The notes below the pieces were generated by a model that searched no databases, was not told the DNA's origin, and saw nothing but the letters and a program-made list of their open reading frames with translations. DNA of 64,000 nt from Bacillus sp. FJAT-47783. GTDB taxonomy: Bacteria > Bacillota > Bacilli > Bacillales > Aeribacillaceae. The stretch covers positions 1 through 64,000 of the forward strand of contig NZ_JAKZKS010000014.1 of NCBI RefSeq assembly GCF_022808615.1. Direction: 5' to 3'. This document shows positions 16,825-24,923 of the stretch, piece after piece (position 1 is the first letter of the stretch; each line of letters begins with the position of its first letter). The position numbers and the translations under genes are program-made.

Positions 16825-17127
16825 TTAATGTTCCAAGACTTTTCCGTAACTGACCTCTTGATTCACCTCTTCATCAATCCCGTATTTGCGATCAATTCGA
16901 TCACTTACTTTTGCATTGACAAATAAAAGAATAATAAAGACAACAATCGAGCCTTGTGCTCCCATAAAATAATGAAGCGGGAAACCGTTCAATGTAAACG
17001 CACTTAATTTTTCTGCAAATGCGACCATACCAAAGGAAACAATGAACCATATAACGAGGTACAATACCATATAAGCTGTTCGCTCTTTAAAATACGCATC
17101 AGCTATTTTTTTATCGATTTTTCTCAG
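16825..17127 (-). CDS. Symporter small subunit (DUF4212), probable CTG start
   Basis: DUF4212 proteins are about 80-100-residue, two-helix partners of ActP-like symporters. From the first ATG (17070) this one would lack the usual charged N-terminus. The frame continues upstream without a stop for 19 more codons encoding RKIDKKIADAYFKERTAY, which looks like the family N-terminus, and a GAAAGGGTGA ribosome binding site lies 6 nt before a CTG at 17127. I therefore place the start at CTG, giving 100 residues. Two membrane helices follow (LVIWFIVSFGMVAF and IVVFIILLFVNA). Confidence 0.72.
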   Translation of the reverse strand: MRKIDKKIADAYFKERTAYMVLYLVIWFIVSFGMVAFAEKLSAFTLNGFPLHYFMGAQGSIVVFIILLFVNAKVSDRIDRKYGIDEEVNQEVSYGKVLEH

Positions 17128-17153
17128 GACGCTTCACCCTTTCAAAAATAGTT

Positions 17154-17330
17154 CTAGGATAAACTAAAAATAAACTTCAGAGTATCAAAAAACGGTGCAG
17201 GTACTAACGCTATTTCAACGACGAAGTAAAGAAATATGGATAGGATTGGGAATAGTAAAAAATGAGGTTTTTTGAAACGTAAGCTTAAAAATAAACTCAA
17301 CCCGATGATAAAAAGAATTACATACATCAT
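17154..17330 (-). CDS. Small two-helix membrane protein, 58 aa
   Basis: A 58-codon frame starts at ATG ATG (17330) behind AGGAG and ends at TAG 17154. The product is almost entirely hydrophobic: MMYVILFIIGLSLFLSLRF, a KKPH turn, then FLLFPILSIFLYFVVEI, so two membrane helices. It precedes the symporter small subunit by 26 nt on the same strand and is probably the first gene of the operon. No family recognised; it may be a third component of the transporter. Confidence 0.65.
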   Translation of the reverse strand: MMYVILFIIGLSLFLSLRFKKPHFLLFPILSIFLYFVVEIALVPAPFFDTLKFIFSLS

Positions 17331-17483
17331 ATACCATCACTCCTATTAAAAATTTTTTATTACAAGTCACCTCCAAGTTTTATTGTAATTTTACAAATTT
17401 TCTAACAATTATTATTATGAATGGACAAGCATGAAGCGTCAACAGGCTAAGCAGACTTTTCGTACTACAATTATCGACAAGAT

Positions 17484-17674
17484 GTAAGAACAAAAGCACG
17501 AAAGCTTCACTAAAGCGGCGTACAAACTGGACCATTTTAGAAGGAGATAAAAGAAACTCTGGCAACGTTTCAGTCGATGTTGACGTAGATGTTAACGTAT
17601 CGGGAAGTTTCCTAGCCGCTAACGACCGGAGCGAGACTCAAGCCAACTACGAACAAAATTGTCCACAAGTTGCG
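17484..17674. repeat. Family A dispersed repeat, copy 3
   Basis: The longest copy. It starts AAGAACAAAAGCACGAAAGC, keeps GTACAAACTGGACCATTTTAG and GGAGATAAAA, has extra middle sequence (GATGTTGACGTAGATGTTAACG), and ends AAATTGTCCACAAGTTGCG. Its last word is also the first unit of the phased array at 17669. Confidence 0.8.
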
Positions 17675-17760
17675 TTCTTTTTTTATGAACTTGCGGATTA
17701 TTTTCATCACTTGTGGAGTTATGATCAAACCTTGAGCAAATTTGAACCTCACTTGCGGAT
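17669..17760. repeat. Phased array, CTTGCGG word, about 21-bp period
   Basis: TTGCG-like words occur at 17670, 17691, 17711 (TTGTGG), 17732 (TTGAGC) and 17753, spaced 21, 20, 21 and 21 bp. It joins directly to Family A copy 3. Confidence 0.6.
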
Positions 17761-17773
17761 ACGCCAGAATACG

Positions 17774-17806
17774 CAACTTCATTCAGTGGGGGTTTAAGAG
17801 TGGGAT
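17774..17806. repeat. Family B remnant
   Basis: CAACTTCATTCAGTGGGGGT is joined directly to the Family B end TAAGAGTGGGATA; the middle is missing. Confidence 0.6.
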
Positions 17807-17930
17807 ATATTTATTAATGTAGCAATGTTTTACCTACATATTCTCAATGAAAGCGTCGCCAAACTTAAAAAACTAGTATTTTATTCTTTTTATCCATTTC
17901 TGGTAAATGACAAAGGTGAGATCCATGATA

Positions 17931-18080
17931 ATTGCACGAGTATTAGCATTAATTGCACCACTTTTAGCAACTTTTGCACGAACTTACCCCTTAATTGCAC
18001 GAATCTTAAAATAATTGCACATGTTTTTCCTATTTTGCATATTTCATCGTGTATTTGCACATAAATGTTTATAATTGCAC
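17931..18080. repeat. Phased octamer array, ATTGCAC word, copy 1
   Basis: Eight words (ATTGCAC or a one-step variant TTTGCAC/TTTGCAT) start at 17931, 17952, 17973, 17994, 18014, 18034, 18054 and 18074: spacing 21, 21, 21, 20, 20, 20, 20. The array lies just beyond the spoIIQ terminator. Two further copies are at 46221 and 51228. Confidence 0.88.
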
Positions 18081-18112
18081 GAACCTCTCGTACCGTAATC
18101 AATCTTTTTCCG

Positions 18113-18148
18113 ATAAAAAATAGTCTACTCAATATATTTGAGTAGACT
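18113..18148 (-). terminator. Intrinsic terminator of spoIIQ
   Basis: Stem AGTCTACTCAA (18122-18132) with TTGAGTAGACT (18138-18148), followed by TTTTTT on the minus strand. Confidence 0.9.
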
Positions 18149-18172
18149 TATCGTTATACTTAATTTTTCCCA

Positions 18173-19003
18173 TTAAGATGTCATTGTGTCGAGAGATGCC
18201 TCTGGTTCATTTGGTTTTGTACTAGAGTTTTCATCTTCTTTTTCATCCTCAGAAGGAGTTTCGTTTTCTTCCTCTTCGGTTTGAGTACCCTCTTCGGCAG
18301 CTTCTTTTGTTTCAGTTTCATCAGCAATACTTGTCATTGGTTTTTCCATATAGTTTAATGGATTATAGGCTTTTCCGTCTTTACGAATTTCAAAATGCGC
18401 ATGGACGCCAGCTTCTTGGTTAAATTGGTTTTTACCAGCTTTTCCGATGACTTCACCTTGTTCGACTTGATCTCCCTCTTTTATATCAACATTTGCAAGG
18501 GATTGATAAACGGTGACAAGGTTGTCATCATGTTCAACTTCAACCACATAACCTAATAGCGGATCTTTTTGAGCTTTCGTCACAGTACCGCTTAAAGAAG
18601 CAACGACTTCAAACTCTTTACCATCCTCTCTCGCAAGATCAATTCCTTGGTTTTGATGATACGTATGATCATAGAGGACGAGTGCTTCTTCCTGTTCTTC
18701 ACTAGATGCGTTAAAGTCATAGAAATTCGTTACGACTTTTACGGCATCTGGATCAATTGCTGGCATTTTAAAATTCTCGACAGAGCGGTTTACTTCAATT
18801 GCTGAATCGTCACGATAGGATAAATCTTGCGTATCTTCTGTATTTTCATCCATGATATCGTCACGAACAGCTTGATACCAAAGAACGGCTGTTAATATGA
18901 CAGCTGCACTTAGTAAATATACTGCTGGGAAAAACCATTTTTTTCTGAAAAACTGCTGAAACTTAGCGCCTTGAGAAGTACGTTTCTTTTCTTCCTCTCT
19001 CAT
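18173..19003 (-). CDS. spoIIQ: Forespore protein SpoIIQ
   Basis: 276 residues: a basic cytoplasmic N-terminus, one membrane helix (VYLLSAAVILTAVLWY), then an extracellular LytM (M23) domain and an acidic Glu/Thr-rich tail. SpoIIQ is made in the forespore and pairs with SpoIIIAH to form the channel between the two sporangial compartments. The HAHFE motif is intact, but the usual first zinc-ligand His before GID is replaced (NQGID), as expected for the enzymatically degenerate LytM domain of SpoIIQ. A good sigma-F promoter lies upstream. It is monocistronic with its own terminator. Confidence 0.94.
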   Translation of the reverse strand: MREEEKKRTSQGAKFQQFFRKKWFFPAVYLLSAAVILTAVLWYQAVRDDIMDENTEDTQDLSYRDDSAIEVNRSVENFKMPAIDPDAVKVVTNFYDFNASSEEQEEALVLYDHTYHQNQGIDLAREDGKEFEVVASLSGTVTKAQKDPLLGYVVEVEHDDNLVTVYQSLANVDIKEGDQVEQGEVIGKAGKNQFNQEAGVHAHFEIRKDGKAYNPLNYMEKPMTSIADETETKEAAEEGTQTEEEENETPSEDEKEDENSSTKPNEPEASLDTMTS

Positions 19004-19022
19004 TGTTCATCACCTCAGCAAT

Positions 19023-19052
19023 CATTTTGAACAAGTTTGAGAGATTCTATAC
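19023..19052 (-). promoter_or_regulatory. Sigma-F promoter of spoIIQ
   Basis: Minus strand: GTATA (19052-19048), 15 nt, GTTCAAAATG (19032-19023). It matches the sigma-F pattern GYATA-N15-GGNNANAMTN except for one base. Confidence 0.65.
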
Positions 19053-19131
19053 ATAAAATGAAAAAATTTCTTTAGTTTTTGCATTGATTTCGATTTTCAT
19101 GCAAGAAATTTATATATAGGAGGCAAAAAAG

Positions 19132-19542
19132 TTGCGAGGGCTTTTTACAACGTTACCATTTCTATATATGGGGCTCATCTGGTTTTTATCGAGCCACCCA
19201 TCTGATGCCATTGTGGAAACACCTTTTTCGTTTGATGATTTATTAAAAGAATCGCTTCACCTTGTTGAGTTTGGCATTTTGTATTGGTTATTTATTTTCA
19301 TGCTTGCTTGTCACGGAAAACTTTCACAAAAGGCGAGCATGATTGTCGCTGTGATTTCTATTTTTTATGGAATAACGGACGAAGTTCATCAAGCCTTTGT
19401 CCCTTCCCGCTCTGCTACTTTTATAGACTTTGTGAAGGATACGATTGGGGTTTGGGTGTCTTTTTTCCTTGTACGAAAGTGGTATTTTGAAAAGAAGACA
19501 AGCCGACTCCGAAATTTCTTAGACGGCTTATCAAAAAATTAA
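19132..19542 (+). CDS. ywnJ: VanZ-like membrane protein YwnJ
   Basis: 136 residues with four hydrophobic segments and the VanZ-family signature (GITDEVHQAFVPSRSATFIDFVKDTIG near residues 84-110). VanZ-like proteins sit in the cytoplasmic membrane; their biochemical role is poorly defined. The start is TTG 19132 behind AGGAGG. It is divergent from spoIIQ and convergent with spoIID, with which it shares a bidirectional terminator. The name follows B. subtilis gene order. Confidence 0.8.
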   Translation: MRGLFTTLPFLYMGLIWFLSSHPSDAIVETPFSFDDLLKESLHLVEFGILYWLFIFMLACHGKLSQKASMIVAVISIFYGITDEVHQAFVPSRSATFIDFVKDTIGVWVSFFLVRKWYFEKKTSRLRNFLDGLSKN

Positions 19543-19568
19543 AATGGTCCGTTTTTGTATTCTATTAA

Positions 19569-19609
19569 AAAACCTCAGTGGGAAACGAAGATCCCACCTG
19601 AGGTTTTTA
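19569..19609. terminator. Bidirectional terminator between ywnJ and spoIID
   Basis: Long stem (19573-19583 with 19592-19603, CCTCAGTGGGA/TCCCACCTGAGG), with A and T runs on either side. Confidence 0.88.
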
Positions 19610-20626
19610 TTGCTTCGCTGTGTAGGTTGCTAAAAACTTCTCGGCTTCTGCGACTTCGATTCCTTTATAAAAGTACGTTACGATGTCTTTATAGTTTTTC
19701 CCTTCTTCAGCCATAAAGTTTGCACCGTATTGGCTCATGCCGATTCCGTGTCCATTTCCTTCCGTTGTGACAACGATTTGGTCTCCTTTTAACTCCATGG
19801 AGAAGTCTGTCGATTTAAGCTCTAATTTTTCCCTTACTTCTCTGCCTGTTAATTTTTTTCCATTTATGTCAACAAGGCCTACTCGCTTCCCAGGTGTCCG
19901 CTCTAATATTTTTCCAACCGACCCATCGTTCTTTAATTTGACCCCAAGCTTTTGTTCGAATTCTGAAATAGAATACACTTTGCGGTCACGAAATTTTGGT
20001 GATTTCACATCCCAAGGACTTTCAACGCTTTGTAAGTAAGGAAGGGCATCTGACCAATACGCTTCTGAATTTTCGGTGAAACCATTACTTGTAGAAAAGA
20101 AGGTTGCATCAATCGGTTGATTGTTATAGGTTAAAATTCGACCTTTCGTCGCTGCTACAGCTTCTGATATTTTTTGTATTTTCCAATCATAATCTGCTCC
20201 CCATTGTTTCTTTAACTCTTCATTATTTTTGTATACTTGATGCATTTGCGTATCGGTAACGACAGCTCCTTCTGGCACCCCTACACTTTTTCCACTTAAC
20301 AGCTGTTTGACAATATACGTTCTCGCTGCTAATGCTTGTGCCTTCAATGCTTCAAGCTCAAATTCAGCGGGCATTTCCGATGCAACAACTCCAACAATAT
20401 ACTCTTCAAGTGGAATAGTTTCAACAACTTTTGCTTGTGAGCGATAAACGGGTATCGAGACTGGCGACTCCCCAAGTGCAACCAATTTTTTTTGATCTGT
20501 CTGCAGATCTTCCTGTAAAGTACCGGACGTTTTCTCTATAAATGGGGCCACAAGTAAACTTGGCACCATGAGAATAATAATAAAAATCGCGGCAAAGACA
20601 ATCATTATTAGCTTCGTTTGCTTCAT
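19607..20626 (-). CDS. spoIID: Sporulation cell-wall hydrolase SpoIID
   Basis: 339 residues: an N-terminal membrane anchor (LIMIVFAAIFIIILMVPSLL) then the SpoIID domain (PLEEYIVGVVASEMPAEFELEALKAQALAARTY, GHGIGMSQYGA). It is a lytic transglycosylase that works with SpoIIM and SpoIIP during engulfment. The start ATG 20626, 7 nt after GGGGG, is preferred to an upstream in-frame ATG at 20650. The active-site Glu in the ASEMPAEF block is present. It follows murAA on the same strand, as in B. subtilis, but a terminator separates them. Confidence 0.95.
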   Translation of the reverse strand: MKQTKLIMIVFAAIFIIILMVPSLLVAPFIEKTSGTLQEDLQTDQKKLVALGESPVSIPVYRSQAKVVETIPLEEYIVGVVASEMPAEFELEALKAQALAARTYIVKQLLSGKSVGVPEGAVVTDTQMHQVYKNNEELKKQWGADYDWKIQKISEAVAATKGRILTYNNQPIDATFFSTSNGFTENSEAYWSDALPYLQSVESPWDVKSPKFRDRKVYSISEFEQKLGVKLKNDGSVGKILERTPGKRVGLVDINGKKLTGREVREKLELKSTDFSMELKGDQIVVTTEGNGHGIGMSQYGANFMAEEGKNYKDIVTYFYKGIEVAEAEKFLATYTAKQ

Positions 20627-20914
20627 ATTATAGCCCCCAATCTCATTCAATCACTTACAATACAGTCTATTTTTTAGGACAACCATTTATGACTGATTTG
20701 GATTGAAAGGCCGGAACACTTTTATGGATCGGTGAAGAAGCCGCATGTGGTGGGAGATTAAAGCATGATCTCCACTTAAAAAGTAAAAAATACTAGACTC
20801 ATCAACAAACGATCTATTATAATATTTTTTGAAACCGCTTACATCACTGCCAATATATCCATTTAATTTTTTTGTATAAAATTATTCATTTATGGGGACT
20901 TTAAATATCGTGTG
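20627..20914. other. Noncoding region between murAA and spoIID
   Basis: No gene is supported. A GTGG...GGAGAT (20743-20757) / ATCTCC (20770-20776) hairpin without a T tract is visible. A possible sigma-E site for spoIID (GTCATAAA, 14 nt, AATAGACT on the minus strand, about 20655-20685) is too weak to call. Confidence 0.4.
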
Positions 20915-20915
20915 C

Positions 20916-20958
20916 AAATAAAAAAGTTAAAGTCTCCTTGTAAAAAAGGGACTTTAAC
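20916..20958 (-). terminator. Intrinsic terminator of murAA
   Basis: Stem GTTAAAGTC (20926-20934) with GACTTTAAC (20950-20958), followed on the minus strand by TTTTTT. Confidence 0.85.
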
Positions 20959-20966
20959 CTTTATGT

Positions 20967-22274
20967 TTATGCATTTAAGTCTGTGACTGCTTGTTCTTGA
21001 ACGATTTCTTTTACTTGTTCAGATACGCGTTCAATGTCGGCACCGAGTGCTTTTAGTTTTTGATGGAAGTTCACATATCCTCGATCAAGGTGTTTTAGTT
21101 CTGTTACGCGCGTGTAGCCGTCTGCTGCTAATCCAGCTAAAGTTAAGGCTGCCGCTGCTCGTAAGTCTGTTGCGGCAACTTCTGCACCTTGAAGGTTGCC
21201 AGGACCGTTAATGATCACAGATCGGCCTTCAATTTTAATGTCGCCGTTCATGCGTCTGAATTCTTCTACATGCATGAAGCGATTTTCGAAAACCGTTTCG
21301 GTGATCATACTCGTACCGTTTGCACGAAGTAATAATGCCATCATTTGTGATTGCATATCTGTTGGAAATCCTGGGTGTGGCATCGTTTTCAGGTCGATTG
21401 GTTTCAACACGTCTGGACCGATGACACGTAATCCATCTTCTTCCTCAATGATTTGGATACCCATTTCCTCCATTTTTGCCACTAATGATGTTAAATGTTC
21501 AGGTACAGCGCCTTTTACGAGGACATTTCCACCTGTAATGGCAGCTGCGACCATAAATGTACCAGCTTCAATGCGATCTGGAATAATTGTATGTCGAACA
21601 CCCTGTAACGAGTTTACACCTTCGATACGGATTGTACCTGTGCCGGCACCACGAACTTTAGCCCCCATTGCATTCATGTAATTGGCTAAGTCGACAATTT
21701 CAGGCTCTTTCGCACAGTTTTCAATGACAGTTGTACCGTCAGCTAATACGGCTGCCATCATAATATTTTCCGTCGCTCCAACACTAGGGAAATCTAAATA
21801 AATTTTGGCACCTCGTAATCGGCCAGATACTTGAGCGTCTATAAAACCATTCCCAACTTGAATCGTTGCGCCCATTGCTTCAAAGCCTTTTAAATGCTGG
21901 TCAATCGGACGTGACCCGATGGCACATCCACCTGGTAAAGCAACGCGTGCATGACCATTACGAGCAAGAAGCGGTCCCATAACGAGGACAGACGCGCGCA
22001 TTTTCCTTACATATTCAAATGGTGCTTCCGTTGAAAGCTCTCGTGATGCGTCGACCATTACTTGGTTATCTTCAAACGATACTTCTGCACCTAAATGACG
22101 AAGTACTTCGTTAATGGTATAAACATCGGAGAGCGTAGGTACATCACAAATTAAGCTTTTTCCTTCACTTGCTAACAAAGATGCAGCGATAACAGGTAAA
22201 ACGGCATTTTTCGCACCTTCTACTTTTACAGTACCGTTTAACTTTCGACCGCCGCGGACGATGATTTTTTCCAA
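20967..22274 (-). CDS. murAA: UDP-GlcNAc 1-carboxyvinyltransferase MurAA
   Basis: The 435-residue enzyme transfers enolpyruvate from PEP to UDP-GlcNAc, the first committed step of peptidoglycan synthesis. Substrate-binding KN (residues 22-23) and the catalytic, fosfomycin-target Cys117 in GGCAIGSRP are intact. The start is TTG 22274 behind GGAGGGG. It is the first of two MurA paralogues here; murAB is at 62337. Gene context (ywmB upstream, spoIID downstream) matches B. subtilis murAA. Confidence 0.97.
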   Translation of the reverse strand: MEKIIVRGGRKLNGTVKVEGAKNAVLPVIAASLLASEGKSLICDVPTLSDVYTINEVLRHLGAEVSFEDNQVMVDASRELSTEAPFEYVRKMRASVLVMGPLLARNGHARVALPGGCAIGSRPIDQHLKGFEAMGATIQVGNGFIDAQVSGRLRGAKIYLDFPSVGATENIMMAAVLADGTTVIENCAKEPEIVDLANYMNAMGAKVRGAGTGTIRIEGVNSLQGVRHTIIPDRIEAGTFMVAAAITGGNVLVKGAVPEHLTSLVAKMEEMGIQIIEEEDGLRVIGPDVLKPIDLKTMPHPGFPTDMQSQMMALLLRANGTSMITETVFENRFMHVEEFRRMNGDIKIEGRSVIINGPGNLQGAEVAATDLRAAAALTLAGLAADGYTRVTELKHLDRGYVNFHQKLKALGADIERVSEQVKEIVQEQAVTDLNA

Positions 22275-22306
22275 GGTATTCCCCTCCGCGTCCCAATTTC
22301 TCTATA

Positions 22307-23059
22307 TTAATATTCAGTCGTTATGATTGGTGTTCCTACTACGACGGTAGTATTGCCGCCCAATCCTGCGTTTCGTAACGCAACTTGAATATTCATGTTG
22401 CCTTCATCCGTGGGAATGACTTGTTCCCAATCTGATGTTAAACCCGATACCGAGACAAAGTTTGATTCGGTCAATGCCTCGATCGGTTTTGCTCGAAATC
22501 TGTCTAAAATTTTTTCCGCTTGAATTTGCAAAACACCTTCCATCTTATCACTTGTATGACCTTTAACACAAGTGAAAATCTTAGCATTTCCATTCATTTT
22601 ACGCAAAATTTTTTCGTTGAAATAACGGTTCAGTTCTCCCCACTTTTTTTCTTGCCAACCGTGAACAGTAGCATGATAAAGTATATACGATTGCGAGTGG
22701 CTGTTTATGGTGGTGGTTACAATTTGAAGTGTTTCATGTAAATTTAGATCGTCACGTTTGCGTTTGCCAATCCATTTTGTTACATGTTCCTCTTGGACTT
22801 GACTCCAATTATATTGACGAAACTGTTGTTGAAAAAGTTGCACATGTTTGGAAATATTTTCTTGACCTTGGATCGGCTGTTTAACATAAACGCTCCATTC
22901 ATCAACTGAAATATTTTCAAGCCGTAATCCGTCCACAATGGTTTTCACATTTGTTTGATCACTCGTAGCGTCTATCATCGTTTGTTTCCCTAAAAAAGTG
23001 AGAATAAGAACAAAGACAATTATGAGTAACATCAGATCTTTTTTCTTCATTTCCGACAC
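22307..23059 (-). CDS. ywmB: YwmB-like exported protein
   Basis: About 250 residues with an N-terminal hydrophobic segment (LMLLIIVFVLILTFLG) acting as signal or anchor and an extracellular domain resembling YwmB (beta-rich TATA-box-binding-like fold in structures of the family). Function is unknown; its position between ywzB and murAA is conserved in bacilli. The start is GTG 23059 (AAGGAG 5 nt before); ATG 23050 is an alternative. Confidence 0.8.
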   Translation of the reverse strand: MSEMKKKDLMLLIIVFVLILTFLGKQTMIDATSDQTNVKTIVDGLRLENISVDEWSVYVKQPIQGQENISKHVQLFQQQFRQYNWSQVQEEHVTKWIGKRKRDDLNLHETLQIVTTTINSHSQSYILYHATVHGWQEKKWGELNRYFNEKILRKMNGNAKIFTCVKGHTSDKMEGVLQIQAEKILDRFRAKPIEALTESNFVSVSGLTSDWEQVIPTDEGNMNIQVALRNAGLGGNTTVVVGTPIITTEY

Positions 23060-23135
23060 TTCCTCTCCTTATTTAAAAGTGTTACCGGATAAGAAGTGTC
23101 CATACTTGGAAAAAGTCGTCAAAATTAGACATGTA

Positions 23136-23369
23136 TTAAGGAAGCAGGTAGGGAATTTGCTTGGACCAAAACAAAAAATCTAGGAAAAAATTACTAACCG
23201 TTGAACCAATCGTAATGGTTAATAATATAAGTAATAATCTCGCCTCGAAAACTCGGCCTTTTCGAATCACTTTTTCAATGGGTAATGCTTGAAGACCATA
23301 CCATGTAATGACAATAAATATAAGATGCGAAACGATGCTAATTATTGCTTGTTGACCTAATGCTGCCAT
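23136..23369 (-). CDS. ywzB: DUF1146 membrane protein YwzB
   Basis: 77 residues with two membrane helices (IISIVSHLIFIVITWYGLQAL and ARLLLILLTITIGSTVSNFFLDF). It matches the small YwzB/DUF1146 family found downstream of the ATP synthase or NADH dehydrogenase genes in bacilli. Function unknown. It lies 77 nt upstream of ywmB on the same strand. Confidence 0.8.
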   Translation of the reverse strand: MAALGQQAIISIVSHLIFIVITWYGLQALPIEKVIRKGRVFEARLLLILLTITIGSTVSNFFLDFLFWSKQIPYLLP

Positions 23370-23411
23370 CCATTAGCCTCCTATTCCAAATAAGCTGCGA
23401 ATCTTGTTTGT

Positions 23412-23435
23412 AAAAAAGAAATGAGGTAACCTCAT
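23412..23435 (-). terminator. Intrinsic terminator of the nuo operon
   Basis: The palindrome ATGAGGTAACCTCAT (23421-23435) followed by TTCTTTTTT on the minus strand, 18 nt past the nuoN stop. Confidence 0.72.
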
Positions 23436-23452
23436 ACCTCTCAACATGTTGA

Positions 23453-24916
23453 TCATGATACGTACAAAAGATCAAGAGCGATTTGTGGGAAAATGCCGAG
23501 TAAGATCGTAAATATCATACAAATGAAAATGACTGCCCATACCGTTTTTGACAGTTGAAAAGATTGTTCCCTTTGAGCGGGTCGGAAAAAGATTTGAACG
23601 AGTACACCAAAATAATAAACGTATGAAACGATCGTTGTAATAATCATGATAAGCGCTAAAGCGAAGTGCGCAGGATCAGTCGAAAGAGCACTTAATAATA
23701 TATGAAACTTTGCAATAAAGCCGGCTGTTCCTGGTATCCCTGCCAGCGAAAGTAGAAAAACCGTCATTGCCAATGCTAAAAAAGGTGATGATTTATAAAT
23801 CCCTGCAAAGGAAGAGAGATGGTGTCCTACACCTTGAATAATGGCAAACGCTCCGATGTTCATAAATATATAGGACAAAAGATAAAACCAAATCGTATCA
23901 AGATAAAAGTAAGGCGACAATGATACGAATGCGACTAATATATAGCCTGCATGTGCGATGGAAGAATACGCGAGCATTCGTTTCACATTTTGCTGCCTTA
24001 AGGCGATCACATTTCCTATGACCATCGTAAGGGCTGCAACAACCGCAATATACGGTTTTACATTCCATAAAAGCGATAAGCCGTTGTTCGTCGGTGCATT
24101 TCCGAAAATCGAGATAAACAGGCGGATGATTAAGATAAAACCGGCTGTTTTCGATACAACACTTAAAAAGGCCGTAACAGGTGTTGGTGCCCCTTCGTAC
24201 ACATCTGGAACCCACATATGAAACGGTACCGAGGCAATTTTAAAGCATAAACCAACGAACGAGACGAAAAAAGCTAAACCTAATACATATTGTACATTTT
24301 CCGTTCCGTTTTGTGAGAACAATAACGAAATTTCTCCTATATTTGTTGTGCCTGATAAGCCATAAATGTAACTAAACCCAAATAGCGTAATGCTTGATGC
24401 GATTCCGCCGTTAATGACATATTTCAACGCGGCTTCATTCGATTTTCCTTCACGCTTTTTAATTCCAGCTAAAATATAAGAAGATATCGACAGTAACTCT
24501 AAACCGACAAACAATGTAATCAGTTCACCACTTGAGCTCATAATCATCGCACCAAGAAGGGCTGTTAAAAATAAATAATAAAACTCACTGTAAGGAAATC
24601 GGTCATCTTTCACGTTATATCCGATGGCGAGTAACATAACAAGAGAAGCGCCGATTAATAATAAAAGTTTAAAAACTTTCGCAAAATAATCAAGGACAAA
24701 TGTATCTTGTAAAATGGTCACCGTTTCTTCTTTCATCAAGAAAACAAGACTAATTGTCGCTCCTACAATTCCAATGAAGCCGAGCCAACCGAGGAGACGT
24801 CTATCTTTTTTTGACAAAAATAAGTCAAGCACTGAAAGGATGACGGCAACGCCAAGAATGATAAATTCCGGAACCATCGCTTCCCACTCATAGCTCAAAA
24901 ATGTTGCAAGATCCAT
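23453..24916 (-). CDS. nuoN: NADH-quinone oxidoreductase subunit N
   Basis: 487 residues, about 14 membrane helices; an antiporter-like proton-pumping subunit of complex I. The family blocks around VGLELLSISSYILAG and SVPFHMWVPDVYEGAPTPVTAFLS carry the conserved Glu and Lys/His residues of the proton channel. It is the last gene of the nuoABCDHIJKLMN operon, 7 nt after nuoM. Confidence 0.95.
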   Translation of the reverse strand: MDLATFLSYEWEAMVPEFIILGVAVILSVLDLFLSKKDRRLLGWLGFIGIVGATISLVFLMKEETVTILQDTFVLDYFAKVFKLLLLIGASLVMLLAIGYNVKDDRFPYSEFYYLFLTALLGAMIMSSSGELITLFVGLELLSISSYILAGIKKREGKSNEAALKYVINGGIASSITLFGFSYIYGLSGTTNIGEISLLFSQNGTENVQYVLGLAFFVSFVGLCFKIASVPFHMWVPDVYEGAPTPVTAFLSVVSKTAGFILIIRLFISIFGNAPTNNGLSLLWNVKPYIAVVAALTMVIGNVIALRQQNVKRMLAYSSIAHAGYILVAFVSLSPYFYLDTIWFYLLSYIFMNIGAFAIIQGVGHHLSSFAGIYKSSPFLALAMTVFLLSLAGIPGTAGFIAKFHILLSALSTDPAHFALALIMIITTIVSYVYYFGVLVQIFFRPAQREQSFQLSKTVWAVIFICMIFTILLGIFPQIALDLLYVS

Positions 24917-24923
24917 GCCTCAT

